Shown piece after piece: positions 9,793 through 22,074 of a stretch of DNA of 64,000 bases. The notes under the pieces are model-generated. The model did no database searches. It saw nothing but the letters and a program-made list of their open reading frames with translations, and was not told where the DNA came from. Source of the stretch: Tanytarsus gracilentus (Eukaryota; Arthropoda; Insecta; Diptera; Chironomidae); contig JAXRKN010000044.1 of assembly GCA_038502055.1 (NCBI GenBank), positions 10,375,501 to 10,439,500 on the forward strand. The letters run 5' to 3'. Numbering within the stretch: the first letter of the stretch is position 1; each line of letters starts with the position of its first letter. Made by a program: the position numbers and the translations under genes.

Positions 9793-12700
9793 ATGTACCG
9801 ATTAGTGGGCTTAAAAAGCATTCGCAATCCGGGGTTATTCATTAGTAAGCAAAAATTTGTCGAGACTAAAACGAAAAATTTTCACTCGCTAATTAGCAAA
9901 CAAAATAGTTTTTTAAGACCTTCTGGTGAGTTTTGAGTTTTGAGATGTATTTAAGAAAGTGAATATTAGCATATAACATTAATGCCATCCAATGACTATT
10001 TCAAGTTTATTTAATATAATTTGTATAATACATTAAAAATTTTCCCCGACAGAAGATTATGCAAGAAAAATCATTTTTGCATCCAGCACAATACCCGCTG
10101 AACTGGGTCCACTATTTAAAAAGAAGCAAAAGAAGAAGAAAAAGTACACTGATGTCCTCGAAGGTGTGTAGAAACTGCGTAGATATTCTTATCATATATT
10201 TTTTTCGTACCTTCATGAAATTTGGTCATTTTATTTTTAGTCACAAGCGAATCAACCACACAGACGAAGCGAGTCGTTCAAAAGCTGAAGGCAAAAGATA
10301 TATCAAATTTCATAGCCGAAACACATCCATTTAAGTCTCAAAATATAACCATCTCTAAAGAGCTATCAGTTGATAAACAAAACTCACCGGCTCTTTTTGA
10401 AAGCGATGAAATCAGTGAATTGAAATTATCGTCAAGTGAATTAATTCATAGTTCTCAAGTATTTAAGGATGCAGAAGAGGAAATTGAAGGTGCTGAAATT
10501 TTAGAGGAAGTTGACGGAATCGTCGAAGAGATAGGGGTGGGTCATGAAAAGACAAAAAAGCAGCTTGAAAAGGCGCAAGCGGAATTAGAGAGTCTTTCAA
10601 AATTAACCACTGCGCAGCGCAAAGCCAAGCAAAAGGCTCTGAACTTATCAGTGCGTTCCTATGTCGACAGTTGTGTCCATAACGGCATGGTAAATCGAGG
10701 ATATCTAACACTTATCAGATACAGGTGGAAACACAAGAAATCGTCACCGGAAGTCCAGGAAATATTTAACGTTAATGACGTTAACATTTTTAATCAACTA
10801 ATGTTTGGCTATGCTGAAAAAGAAAATTACCAAAAAGTTCAAGAAATTTACACACTTCTAATTGAGGATTCAATTAAACCAAGTTACAACACCTATGCTG
10901 TTAAGCTCGATTGCTTGGGAAGGCTTGTTAATAATCCTGATGCAAGAAAAAAAAATCTTATCCACAGTGACGATGAAATGATTGAGGCAATCCAAAAAGT
11001 TATTAGCGAGATGAAAAATAACGATATGACTTTTGACGCAATCATGAACAATTCAATATTTGTGAAGAATCAAAAAGAAAATTTCTTAGCTGCAATTCAT
11101 AAAGTTGATCCAAGTTACAAGCCAAAATATAAAGAAATTAATATCCTTTATAAAAACTCTATGCTAGATTCGCTCAATGAAAATGTCAAAGATTTATCGC
11201 ACAATCCACTAGCAAATCCAAATGATAAATGGCAGGGTTCTGAGATAATGAACAGCAAAGCTGGATTTACCAAGGAACAACTTGATGCGTGGACTCGAGA
11301 ACAAATTTTAACTGAACTTAATGGTGAAATGACTTTTAAATCCTGTCTAAACCATCCAATTCCTACGAACGATGTGCTCACATACCGAAAACGACTCGCT
11401 GAGATACAGAAGAGGTGGCGAGACACAATTATATCAAGTTTCAATAGGAGTATTCATATTTTGCGAATGGAAGAGCAGCGGACACGTGGAAACCAAAATC
11501 TATTGCCCTACATTCGATCACTCGAGGTCAAACAGTACGTAAATATAATTTTGAGCGAAGTTAGAAAGCTGGCAGAGGGTTCAGAGTCTTTTAGTCCACA
11601 CTTGGGCTTTCTTTATAGACAGCTAGGCGAGAAAATCGAATTGCGTTTTAATACTGAACAAAAAATGAAACTCGGTGTTCTTGAGAAAACAAATGAAATT
11701 TACGATAAATACTGTGATGTCCTTATTGCTGGCAACTCGAGTGATAACCCACGTCAATGTTGGCAGAGACTGATTTATCAATCGACACACGAAGGTGCTA
11801 GTGTTGACTTTAGTCCAAGTGTCTGGCCGGTGTCGATTAGAATGGCAGTTGGAAATTTTCTTTACAACATTATCATCAAAGATTTGAAGCTTGATTTGCA
11901 GTACATCAAAACTGGAAAACATGGCCATTTTGAAAGCTTTATTCCAGCGTTTTTCACAATATTTCGACATCACGGCAAGGTGGTTAAAGAGGAACTTAAA
12001 CCACACCCTCTTCTCATAAAACTCTTTCGTCTAACACAACCAGAAGAAATCACGTTGGATGTCAATTACATTCCAATGGTGTGCCCACCAAAGCCATACT
12101 GGTCTGCAAACAATGGTGGCTATCTCGTAGCAAAAACCGAACTTCTTCGTTTGCCACAAGGTTCCTTTCATCAAAACTCAATTATCGCCCGAACACCTGT
12201 TCAAAATATTTATCCCATCCTCGATGCTCTCAATCAACAACAAAGCATACCATGGCGAATTAACACAACAATTCTGGATATCGTTTTAGAGATTTTTAGA
12301 AAGGGTGGCGATAATAAACTCGAAATTCCCGAATTGCCCACAAATTATGAGCCTCCACCTCAACCAGAAAATAAAACCTTAACTAATGAAGACAAATTCC
12401 GTTTGTTCCGCGAAAAACTTAGTCACCAAAAATTACAAAATGAATTGTATTCCCTTTGGTGTGACGCTCACTATCGACTCTCACTAGCAAATCACTTTCG
12501 AGACCGACCTTTCTGGCTGCCTCTCAATATCGATTTTCGTGGACGAGCTTACGCTTTACCGCCTCATTTAACTCATCTCGGTGCCGACTTGGCAAGATCT
12601 CTAATGATGTTCTATCAAAAGAAGAAATTAGGCGTTGATGGATTATCGTGGTTGAAATTGCACTGCATCAACATGACTGGACTTAAAAAGCGAGACTCTG

Positions 12701-13960
12701 CAAGTGAGCGATTATTGTTTGCTGAAGAAGTGATTGATGAAATTTTCGATTCGGCCGATAAACCACTCGACGGACGTCGGTGGTGGGCACAGAGTGAAGA
12801 GCCATGGCAGACATTGGCAGTTTGCAAGGAAATTGCGAATGCTATTCGCTCAGGTGAGAAAATAAAAGCTTAAATTTCTAATTTATCATTTTAATTGAGC
12901 GCTATTTATTTAGGCGATCCTGAAAACTACGAATGCTGTATTCCGGTCCATCAGGATGGAACGTGCAATGGTCTTCAACACTACGCTGCACTCGGAAGAG
13001 ATAGTCTCGGTGCAATGAGCGTAAATTTAGCACCCGCCGATAAGCCACAGGACGTTTACTCCGACGTGCTTCAGTTGGTTGAGCAAGCGCGAGAAAAGGA
13101 CGAAAAGAATAACGTTGCAGTTGCGAAAGTCCTAAAAAATTTCATTAAACGAAAAGTGATAAAACAAACCGTGATGACAACTGTCTACGGCGTAACAAAA
13201 TATGGAGCTCGATTACAAATTGCAAAACAGCTAAAGGATATTGAAGATTTTCCGCAGGAATGGGCCTGGAATGCATCTGCATACCTCGCAAATAAAACAT
13301 TTGAATCCATTCGGGAAATGTTTAATAGCACAAAAGAAATTCAAGATTGGTTCTTTGAGTCAGCGCGATTAATTTCGAGCGTTTGTCAGGATAATGTCGA
13401 ATGGGTGACACCGCTTGGTCTTCCAGTTGTGCAGCCATATAGTAACACCAGAGTCAAAATGAGTAATATGAAGAAAATTTGCTCCGATGTTCTTGTCGAT
13501 GAAACTAAAAATCCAAACTCTTTGAAGCAACGAAATGCTTTTCCTCCCAATTTTATTCACTCCCTTGACGCATGCCACATGATGTTGACATCAATTCATT
13601 GCGAGAAAATGGGCCTCACATTTGCATCCGTTCACGATTGCTTTTGGACGCATGCATCAACCGTTCCAGACATGAGTCGTATTTGTCGCGAGCAATTTGT
13701 CGCGCTTCATAGTCAACCGATTTTGGAGGACTTGTCGAAATTTTTAGTTAAAAAATACAGCTTCAAAAAGAAGTAATTTTTTTCATGACTAAATTAAATT
13801 AACAAAATAATTAATTACTCTTTTACTTAGGGAACTTGCGAACGATGGATCGGTGGCGGACTTGACAAAACTGAAGCTTAATAGGATTATCACAAAAGTG
13901 CCGAAGAAGGGTGATTTTGACCTCGATAAAGTTTTAGAATCAACTTACTTCTTTAGTTAA
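9793..13960 (+). CDS. mtRNApol: Mitochondrial DNA-directed RNA polymerase (POLRMT)
   Basis: Five exons (9793-9925, 10053-10163, 10241-12853, 12914-13772, 13831-13960), all in phase, encode 1281 residues; human POLRMT has 1230. It is the single-subunit T7-like polymerase that transcribes mtDNA and makes replication primers. The N-terminus is basic and serine-rich, like a mitochondrial targeting peptide. A PPR-like segment is near 262-310. The palm and fingers motifs are intact: motif A DGTCNGLQHYAALGRD with D967; motif B RKVIKQTVMTTVYG with R1032, K1036 and Y1044 (spacing identical to T7 R627, K631, Y639); motif C HDCFW with D1194. It ends in the family-typical STYFFS. The last intron is easily missed: reading through gives a false stop at 13774-13776, but donor 13773 and acceptor 13830 restore K-ELANDG. 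It starts 150 bp after the preceding stop. Confidence 0.97.
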
Positions 13961-14430
13961 AAATTAGAATTTCTTATTCAATTGATGTGAATGGACCTAG
14001 TCGGAAGTGATAAAGAAAATATTAAAAATCTTTATATACAATATAAAAAAAATTAAGTTTTCAGTCAAAATTTTCAGCCATTATTGATTGACTTTGAAAT
14101 TTAGTCCATAAATATTTGGCAATAATTTCATTTCCTCGCCTTTAGAAAAAATTTCACACGTGAAAGAAATGTCATGTCGGGATCAAAATGTGTTTCATAT
14201 TTTCAACATTTTAAAGACAAGCCGTCGAGCAAGAAAAAACTACAACTGACAATTGATGATGAGTTTATTCCTAATGACGATGAAAATTCCATCTGTTTCT
14301 CTTCTCTCGATCCTCTATGTTTTCTTGTTTTCTTCTTCCTCCTCCTTACAACGATTGTGCACACACATTGGAGAGAGATCACAAATGAAATATTTCTCGA
14401 AAAAGAAATTCAAATTTTCAAACTTAAATC
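13961..14430. other. Spacer between mitochondrial RNA polymerase and the coiled-coil gene
   Basis: Polymerase 3' UTR plus upstream DNA of the next gene. An open frame from 14174 begins with plausible residues but turns into low-complexity Leu/Phe sequence and has no good donor, so I do not call it. Confidence 0.35.
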
Positions 14431-14463
14431 AGTTCTCATTCTCGCCTCGTGGCGATCGGTTCG
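14429..14463 (+). promoter_or_regulatory. Candidate initiator plus DPE promoter of the secreted coiled-coil gene
   Basis: TCAGTT at 14429-14434 matches the arthropod initiator (A+1 at 14431). GGTTC at 14458-14462 sits at +28 to +32 and fits the downstream promoter element RGWYV at its required spacing. A leader exon would run to 14548 and splice from GTAAGG (14549) to the acceptor CGGCAG (ends 14826), 15 bp before the ATG. Confidence 0.45.
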
Positions 14464-14841
14464 AAATAGAAAAAAATAAAAGTTTTAATCCTTAGTTAAA
14501 AAGTGCCAAGTGTGTTTTAAAAAATAATTAACAGCAATTTGTAAGCCGGTAAGGAGTTGTGAGTTGTTTTACCATCAACAATTTGTCACTTTTTGCTCCA
14601 ACAAAAGTGCACAATTTGCAAAAATTTCCTAGAAGTTCGTTATCAATCTCAACAATGAGTGCCTTTATTTCTTTTCATTTCAACCCAGTGAACTCTCGCG
14701 AGCCATTAACATTAAATTCTCTCTCTTTCTCTGATAATGTTTTGCCCTCTCGCATTTTTAATTGAATTTTTAAGAAGTTAATTTCTAATGAATCACGTCG
14801 TAAATTTTGTTTTTTATTTTCGGCAGAATTTGAACGACGAC

Positions 14842-17800
14842 ATGAAAGCATTGATAGCGTGCTTGTTTTTCGGAGTGATTTTTGTGAATGCTCAACAGCC
14901 TCAAAATCCTGTCACGTGAGTTTAAAATTAATTTTCAAATTATTTTAAATAAATAAATTACGTTGAATTTTAAAAAACAAAAAAGTTATCGTTTATAAGT
15001 CATATTCATTTATTTTTCACACAATTTCAATGAAATAATTAATTTTCCACTCATTGCGATGTGCACATTGTAAATTGTAATAAAAGGAAACATCTTTCAT
15101 TTATTTTTCAATGAACCAGACATTTGAGTGAAGTGCAAATGGATAATAAAAGAAATTTCCAAGATACGCTGCATGTTTCACTTTATGGAAGGTTCGAAAA
15201 AAAATTAATGAATAGGGAGAAGTAAAAATTGTAAACAAAATTTTCCTTTTTATCGCATCGTGTCATGCACTCGCGCCAGTCATGGCGTTTATGAGAGTTT
15301 CATTGTTCATTTCCTCCTTTTTTTCACGACTAGTAAAGAACATAAAGAAAATTCCAATGCAATGTAAATATTTAATCCTCGTTCGCAGAACGCCATAAAA
15401 AATTGTGTGGCTCGTTAAAAAGTCATTTAACATGAAAATGCATCAGATGGTTTCTCTGATATAATTTTGGTCTTTCGCTTGATTGTAACAAGATGCATTA
15501 AAATTTATAAAAAAAATACCATCAAATGTGATTTTATCATTTTTTGTTCTGAACTTTTTTACAACCCTTAAAATATACAGATTGTGCTGGAAATGGTTTT
15601 GATTTATAGTCACACCTTTTTTAAAATATAAAATTTATTTTAATAATTTTTAAAAATTTAACGACTTTTTAAATTTTTAAATTACAAAAAAGAGTTTTAA
15701 AGAATTTTAAGTTCTCATCTCTTGGTCAATAAATAATTTCTATTTCACATCCATATGCTCGCAATTTAAACAATCTTTCAACTTTTATTGCAAAAATTTA
15801 CTTCCATTTTTATGATGCGACTTTCATGAATTGCATATGAATATTGCACATTCACCAGCAATGTGTTATAAGTAATGAATTTAAATTTTGTATAAATTTG
15901 GTCGTAAATTAAAATATTTAGAAATATGAACAATGAACTTCCTTGTTTGCCCTCGAAAATCATAAACAAAATTTTTGGTGTCAAGAAACTTGAGAGAAAA
16001 CATGAACTGACGCAATAAGAGAAGGCAAAAATTATTTAAATGCCAAATTTGTTCTGCCCATCTGACAGAATGTGTGTGTGTTTTAAAATGTTCCAAATGT
16101 GAGAAAATAATAATAATAAACAGATATTTTTGTTTTTCGAAGGATCACATAAGTCGAAGTCACTAATGATGATTGTGGTTCATGAAAAATATATTTTTGC
16201 CTAAATTTGACACTTGTGAGGGAATAGTTTAAAAATATTATTTTATGAAATCGAAAAAATTAAAATAAATAAAATTTGGTGTCCGAATCACTAAATTATC
16301 TGATGGAGCACTCTGGTATTATTAATATTTTAATTTCGAATCTCAAACTTTATAAAATGTTCAACAATTTAATTTTAAAAAATATAAAACAAAACGCTCT
16401 AAAATCACTCATGCACTCCATATGTTGATGACATTGAGTTGAGAAATCCTCTTGTCTTATTTTTTGAAGGGTGATTTACTTACATCATGTCATGGGATGT
16501 GATGTTAAATTACATATTGATGGTGTGATCTTATTTTTAACTCAATTTATTACTAATTAACAAGCGGAAATTAGACATTCGAGATTTTCTCATCCCTCTT
16601 GATTGATGGACAGATTGTGGGAAAAATCTTGTAAGAAATAATTTTTTTTCGTTTAGTAATTTGGAAATTCGTGATGCCATCCTGTCTCTCGTACATCAAA
16701 ACTCAATGCTTGATCAGAAACTAGAGCGTCATGAGCAACGCGAAAGAGCATTGGGTGAATTGATTAAGAAAGGACTAATGACGCTGCAGAAAAATCAGAG
16801 AATTTTCGACCCAATCAAAGGATCTTTTGACCGACTCGATAAGAGAGTTGGTGAGATTGAGACAATGCTCATTAGTGTGAGTTGATTTTTTTAATGCTTT
16901 AAAATTTAATTTTAATTTTAATTATCAGAACGAGAAGCAAACACGTGAAGAGCAGCAAAAGCTCACAAATCTTCTCGAAAAAATCTTGAATGCGTTTGAG
17001 TCATCGTCAACAACGTCAAATCGTGTTGATTCATCTGATGAAGATGACGATGGACTTGCAAAGAAAATTGGTGACCTCAATGAGATCGTGAAACAATTAA
17101 GAAGTGACATTTCCGATGTTAAAGCTGAGCTGGTATAATTTTGAAATTTTTCCATTAAATTTATTTAAAATAATTTTTCAAAAACTAGTCAAACAACAAA
17201 AAGTTCACCGAAGAGGCCTTGAAGAGTCATGCTAGTTCAGCTGAAATTATCGCCCAAAAAGTTGAAGCAAAACTTCAAGGTGCTTCAGGAATCGAGGGGA
17301 AAGTTTCAAAAGCTCTCGATGAGCTCAAATCTAGCCTGAAAGAATTAAAATCGAATGCAGTTGAAAGTGGATTGTCAGATGCCGATAAATCATTCCTCAA
17401 AGAGCTTTCAAATGAGACCCGCGATGCAATCATGGACATGCGATTGGAAGTGTTGACTGCATCCGATAAGAGTGAGTGAAATTTTTCTACGTTTTCGTCC
17501 CTTGCATGAATTTTTTTTAATTAACTTTTTTTCTAGGCTTCGCAAAGACTGCAACTCGCATCAAAGAGACAAAAGAGGCAGTTGATGATTTTTCAAAAGC
17601 CTTCACAGACTTCGCATCTGCTTCGGAATCGACATTTTCCGACGTACAAAAAGTTCTCATTGAAACTCCCTCGGGCAGCGGTGACAAGATGGCAAAATTG
17701 GAGAAAATCATGATTGACACATCGAATAACGTGCTCGAGACAAAGCGACGCTTCGAGTATGGCATTCATCAGATCATTCTTGAGGTCGGCGATGTGATGA

Positions 17801-18362
17801 AAACTGCAAACTCATCGATGCAGAAGCGATTGAATGAACTTAACGATGGCATATTGGAGAATCACAATAAAGCGTTGGTGAATTTGAGCAGCACAATTGA
17901 GAACGAGATGAGTCAAGTGTGGCGACAAATTGGATTGATGTATCAGGAAATTACGTCGAGTAAGAAGGCATTGGATCGCTTGCAGGAACAGACTGAGCTT
18001 TATGTCAATGGCACAATCACAACAATGGACTCAATGGAGGTGAAAAAAAATATTTTTATTATTTCTTAAACTTTTAAATCTTTTTCAAATAGGGAAAAGT
18101 CGGTCTCATTACCAGTCGCATGCAGGAAGTCGATTCCAATTTAAATTATCTCTTGGGACGTTTATCACTCGTTACGCAAGAGTTCAATCAAATTAAATTG
18201 GGTTTGGGTGAGGCATTGGATAACATAAAGAGCAGCTTCCATGTGGTACAGGAAAAAATTAAGCATAACGCTGGTCCGGGACCTCATCCAATACCCGAAA
18301 CACCTGACGAGGGTCATGCAGTTGGGAAGAGATCATTCCCTTTCTTCAAATCACGCTCATAA
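14842..18362 (+). CDS. Unrecognised secreted coiled-coil protein
   Basis: Six exons (14842-14915, 16657-16876, 16929-17132, 17189-17471, 17537-18039, 18093-18362), all phase-consistent, encode 517 residues. The first exon gives a clear signal peptide: MKALIACLFFGVIFVNAQ, cleavage probably after NA. The rest has no membrane segment and is almost entirely predicted helix with heptad-like Leu/Ile/Val spacing. An acidic serine-rich linker (SSDEDDDG) lies near residue 137. It contains essentially no cysteine after the signal peptide, so it is not a fibrinogen-domain or disulfide-rich family. The C-terminus is a Pro-rich hinge (GPGPHPIPETPDEG), then VGKR followed by SFPFFKSRS; GKR resembles a prohormone cleavage and amidation site. 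I infer an extracellular oligomeric rod-like protein. The first intron is long (1.74 kb) compared with the others (52-65 bp). It converges with the DUF4485-like gene, 192 bp apart. Confidence 0.85.
14916..16656 (+). other. Long first intron of the secreted coiled-coil gene
   Basis: GTGAGT donor at 14916 and TTTAG acceptor at 16656. AT-rich with no coding exon on either strand. Being some thirty times longer than the gene's other introns, it is a reasonable place for regulatory elements. Confidence 0.6.
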
Positions 18363-18503
18363 ATTAGTATTCTCATAGATATCAGCACATATACTTAAGT
18401 TACAGTCGTTGGTCAAGAAATTAAACTCATATATGAACTTAATTGAAAAAGTAAATAAGCTTTGAATTAACAGTTCCTAATTTTCATTTTTTTAAAAATT
18501 AAA

Positions 18504-18509
18504 AATAAA
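18504..18509 (+). terminator. Polyadenylation signal of the secreted coiled-coil gene
   Basis: AATAAA 142 bp after the stop, only 46 bp before the end of the convergent minus-strand coding region. Confidence 0.5.
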
Positions 18510-18554
18510 GAAATTTGACAAGAAATAATTTTTATATTTTTACGTTAGAAATAT

Positions 18555-19181
18555 TTAAGGTGCATTTGATGGACCTCCTGACGCTTGTTCTTGAGGTGAA
18601 GTTTCTGGTTGTGGTTCTTGATTTTCCTGGAATTTCTTCATAAGTTCATCAACCATACCTTCAGTATCGGGAATGTAAGACGCAAGTTTTGCGAATCCAT
18701 CATGTTCCCAACCACCTTCGGATGTGTTCGAGACTGCCATATAAATTAAGGTTGCATATCCAGGAATTATTTTAGCCGAAATGTAAGTTCTTCTGTCCTC
18801 GGAAAACTGCTTGATTTCATTTTTGTCAGCACTCTCGATATTTTGAAATCCTTCAGGCTGCGAAGAAGAAAAAAAGTTAAAAGTCATTCAATTTCCGGCA
18901 ATTTTATTTCATTGCTCTACCATGTTTATGAAATAATCCTTTTGCGAAGCGACAGTTCGCTGCATGGCTTTCAATAAGTAGCGGAAAAAGCGATTACGAT
19001 GAAATTTAATGTCGATGGAGTCGCTCTTCATTTTATGGCATTGCGTTAGATATTGAGCACAAACACGTCGATCTTCCGGTAATTTCATTTGCTTTATTAA
19101 ATCCTGTGCTAGTGCTACATCGAGTTCAAACTCTTGATCGAGATAGACTCCATCGATAACGGTTGGAATTTGAGTGGACAT
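18555..19181 (-). CDS. DUF4485-like protein
   Basis: Two minus-strand exons, 19181-18921 and 18857-18555, separated by a 63-bp phase-0 intron, encode 187 residues. Residues 14-76 read LDQEFELDVALAQDLIKQ, then LPEDRRVCAQYLTQC, then RNRFFRYLLKAMQ. This order (acidic start, L.LPEDR..C..WL-like helix, NRF.RYLL..L) resembles DUF4485, a small helical domain found in otherwise unrelated eukaryotic proteins. The second half is globular (AKIIPGYATLIYMAVSN) and ends in a disordered Gln/Pro/Ser tail. No signal peptide or membrane segment is present. Function is unknown. The DUF assignment is from remembered pattern only; the gene itself is well supported by frame, splice sites and codon quality. Confidence 0.78.
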
Positions 19182-21753
19182 GAAGAAAATTTAGTAAAAC
19201 TTTGTAAAAAAATTTTAAACTGATTACTAAGATTTTATTCATGGGTTTTTTAATTCAAAGGAAAATTTATAAATTTTTCTAGATTTTTTGAAACACAAAA
19301 GTATTAAAATATTCGAATTCCTTCTCTCCCGAAAATAATCGATAAAAATCAAAACTTCCACGCGAATTTAAAAAATATAAAAATTCCTTTCAATTCTCAT
19401 TTCACTCAACAACAAACGTCAGCTCATGTTTCTTAGGCATTTGTCGTCAATTCAAAGTATGTGCCTTTTCATAAAATTTGTTCAGGTGGAAGAATGATAA
19501 AGCGGAGGAGGAAAAAATTGTCGCTTCGCTGAAATGTGAAACAATGACGATGTCGATGACAAAGTGAAAGGAACGTGAAAAAGTTTTTTTTTTATATTTT
19601 GTACCTTTTTGTTGTTCTTGTTATTTTTTTGCTTCATCTCGATGATTTTTTGCTCGACATTATATTTTTCGTTGGCAGGGATAATGAGGAAGTACGTCTG
19701 AATATACATGCTGGTTTGATCTCGATTTATAGTTTTCAAACTCTCGGAAAAACTTTTTTGGTATATTTTTTTCAGTGAATTTTCAAGGACTTTTTTCTGG
19801 TTGAGAATTCTTAGAGTCAGTGAGGGTAAAAATTTTTGTGCGTTATCACATGCGATTACTTTTAGCAACTTTTCGATGAACGAGTAATTTATATTTATTG
19901 CCATCATGTAAGTGCAATCATCGTGTTTTTTCCGCCATCACATATCACGCTGCTTGCTGTCAATGATCAGATTGCGTACATATTTACTATTTGTCGATGA
20001 GGAAGAGGAAAAAAGGGAGCTCATAAAAATTGGAGATGGTAAATTATGAGCTTACTTCCCTTTTTTTCTTCCACCATCATCATCCGATCCGACCGTCGAC
20101 TCCATTGACTTTTATGTGTCATCGCTCGGGGGCGTTCTGATTTCAAAAGCAATCGAGAATGAAAAAAGGGAGCAGCTCGAAAAAGGAAGACGATTAGAGT
20201 CGAGTTTAATTTCTTAAAGTTGAAAATAAAATTGAAGTTGTTGCGCTTCCCCCAACTTGAAAACAACAGCATCGATATTTTTCTCTCAATTTATTGATGC
20301 ATTTTGCATGTTGGCACTTTTAAAATAAATGAAATGCCGCAGCAGGCCATAACTTTAAGTCCATTAAAGTGCTGCAGAAAAGGTTTTTCTCCATTGTACG
20401 GCTCCGTTGGTTGCTGCGTCAACCCTCCTCAACACCATCGACACTAAATTGACATCGATTGCTTTCGATATCTGTTTATTAAACAACATAAATATATTGT
20501 CATGGTTGTATCGAAGTTTTAGGGGTGCGAGAGAGTGAGTGAGGGAGAGGCAGTAAAATGAAGTGGAGATAAAAATCGGAAAATGATAGGCGAGTGATGG
20601 TAAAAAGAAGAATTTATGATCGCATTTTCGATGCGGGCACTATCAGAAAAAATATTATTGCTTCTGCAATTCTCAGCATTAAATAGTGTTCAATTTTACA
20701 GATTTCCGCTTGCTTGTTATAACCTTTTGATTACCAATGAAAAAAAATTCGTTTTTCTATCACAAAAATATTCTTCAACTTCCAGTAATTAACACCCAAA
20801 AATATTTGGATTTTTAAAATTAGGTTAAGATATATTTTGAACTGGAACGTTTGCTAAAAAACAATAAAATCTCGCAAAGGGAGTTTAATTTATTACGGCC
20901 AACAACACCCAACTGCTGTCAAATGTTACCCGACAAAAAACCATGAACGGAGACGAAAAAGAGAAATAATAAAAAATCATGGGCGATTCCACAATAAATA
21001 TGCGGATGAACTGTTTTATCACAGAGTAAAATTTTCTTTTTCATTGCAATAAAAATAAAAATTGACGATTATGTGGAAAATATATTCTGCCTATTATAAC
21101 TATTTTCTCTCGGTTTATTATATTTTACAATTTTTTTTTATTTTGCTCAACTCCTAACGAGAAAATGATGTCGTAAAGCCATGAAGAAATCCCAAATCGC
21201 CACTACCAAAGTGCTCATTAAAAATTTTATTGTGCCACTCCCCAATGTGACAGATAGAAAATTTGGTCGTCTTCCCTTCTTTCAATGTGCAATGACATTA
21301 CCGCGGGGACAATTTACAATTGCTCGCGATAAGGAAGTGAAGCATATTTTTTTTGCTTTTCCTAAAAAAATTGTCTTCCCTTTTTATCTCTTTCACCGCC
21401 AGCTAAATTTTCAACACTGACAGATGTGTGAGTTGTTTTTGCAGTTTATTAGCAAAATTAATTGAACGTAAAGTCATAAAATGTGGAAGTTGAAAATATA
21501 TTAAACTAGAATATTGGTAGGTAGTAAGCCGCCCGTAGCTCTGTTTCAAGTGTACTGCGATCACAGATTTACACTGTAGACTCCAGACTTAAGATTATGA
21601 ATTTTACTTGGAATTCTTATTGGATTCTTGTTCGAGCGTTATAAATTACAAAGTTACAAAAGTGAGTGTTTATATGATTACTTAATTGAACTCGAAATAT
21701 TTTCCAATAATTTAACTGTAAAAATTTGTTTTTAAAAATACGATAAAATTTCC
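19182..21753. other. Non-coding stretch, upstream of the DUF4485-like gene
   Basis: Contains the DUF4485-like promoter on the minus strand. Stop-free frames of about 45-65 codons near 20071-20217 and 20865-21058 (+) have protein-like composition, but I found no start codon or acceptor for them. Otherwise AT-rich with nothing recognised. Confidence 0.35.
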
Positions 21754-22074
21754 ATGGAGTTAAAAATAATTTCACAGTATTTTTCAAAAATCACCTCGAG
21801 TTTTGTCGCTTTCGACAAAGTAAAGGAAAAATTATCCAGTGAAGCCAAAGCAATTGAACAAAAAATGATCAAAGGATGTAAAGTAAAAGAGAAAAGTTTC
21901 ATGGCAACGCAAAAAAAAAGTTCAGCTCCTAATTGCGAGAGAATTGTAAAGCATTTTTTACCATTGCTGAAAGGTAAGCGTGGAGAGGAAATGAAAAGGA
22001 AAAGTTTATCACAGCACAATTTTAATTTGATGTTTAATGGCTTTGTATTTATATTTTAATTAGAAGAAACGTGA
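21754..22074 (+). CDS. Candidate small helical protein, 76 residues
   Basis: An ATG in fair context opens a frame of 73 codons plus one base to 21973, where a good donor GTAAGC occurs. A 90-bp intron ends at TTTTAATTAG (22063), and the second exon adds three codons before TGA at 22072-22074. The peptide is rich in Lys, Ser and Glu and would form an amphipathic helix; it has two cysteines and no signal peptide. Intron size and splice sites match neighbouring genes, but I recognise no family and a 73-codon open frame can occur by chance in 64 kb. Treat as provisional. Confidence 0.33.

Noticed and set aside
11623..12006. 127-codon minus-strand frame inside mitochondrial RNA polymerase
   Set aside because: Antisense shadow of a conserved coding exon.
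14174..14479. 101-codon open frame with a plausible N-terminal half
   Set aside because: It degenerates into Leu/Phe-rich low-complexity sequence, overlaps the inferred promoter of the coiled-coil gene and has no usable donor where the good part ends.
20071..20217. Stop-free frame with protein-like content (SSSDPTVDSIDFYVSS and following)
   Set aside because: No in-frame ATG and no acceptor AG before it; about 48 codons is within chance expectation for six frames of 64 kb.
20865..21058. 64-codon stop-free plus-strand frame with balanced composition
   Set aside because: No ATG start and no convincing splice sites; matches no family I know.
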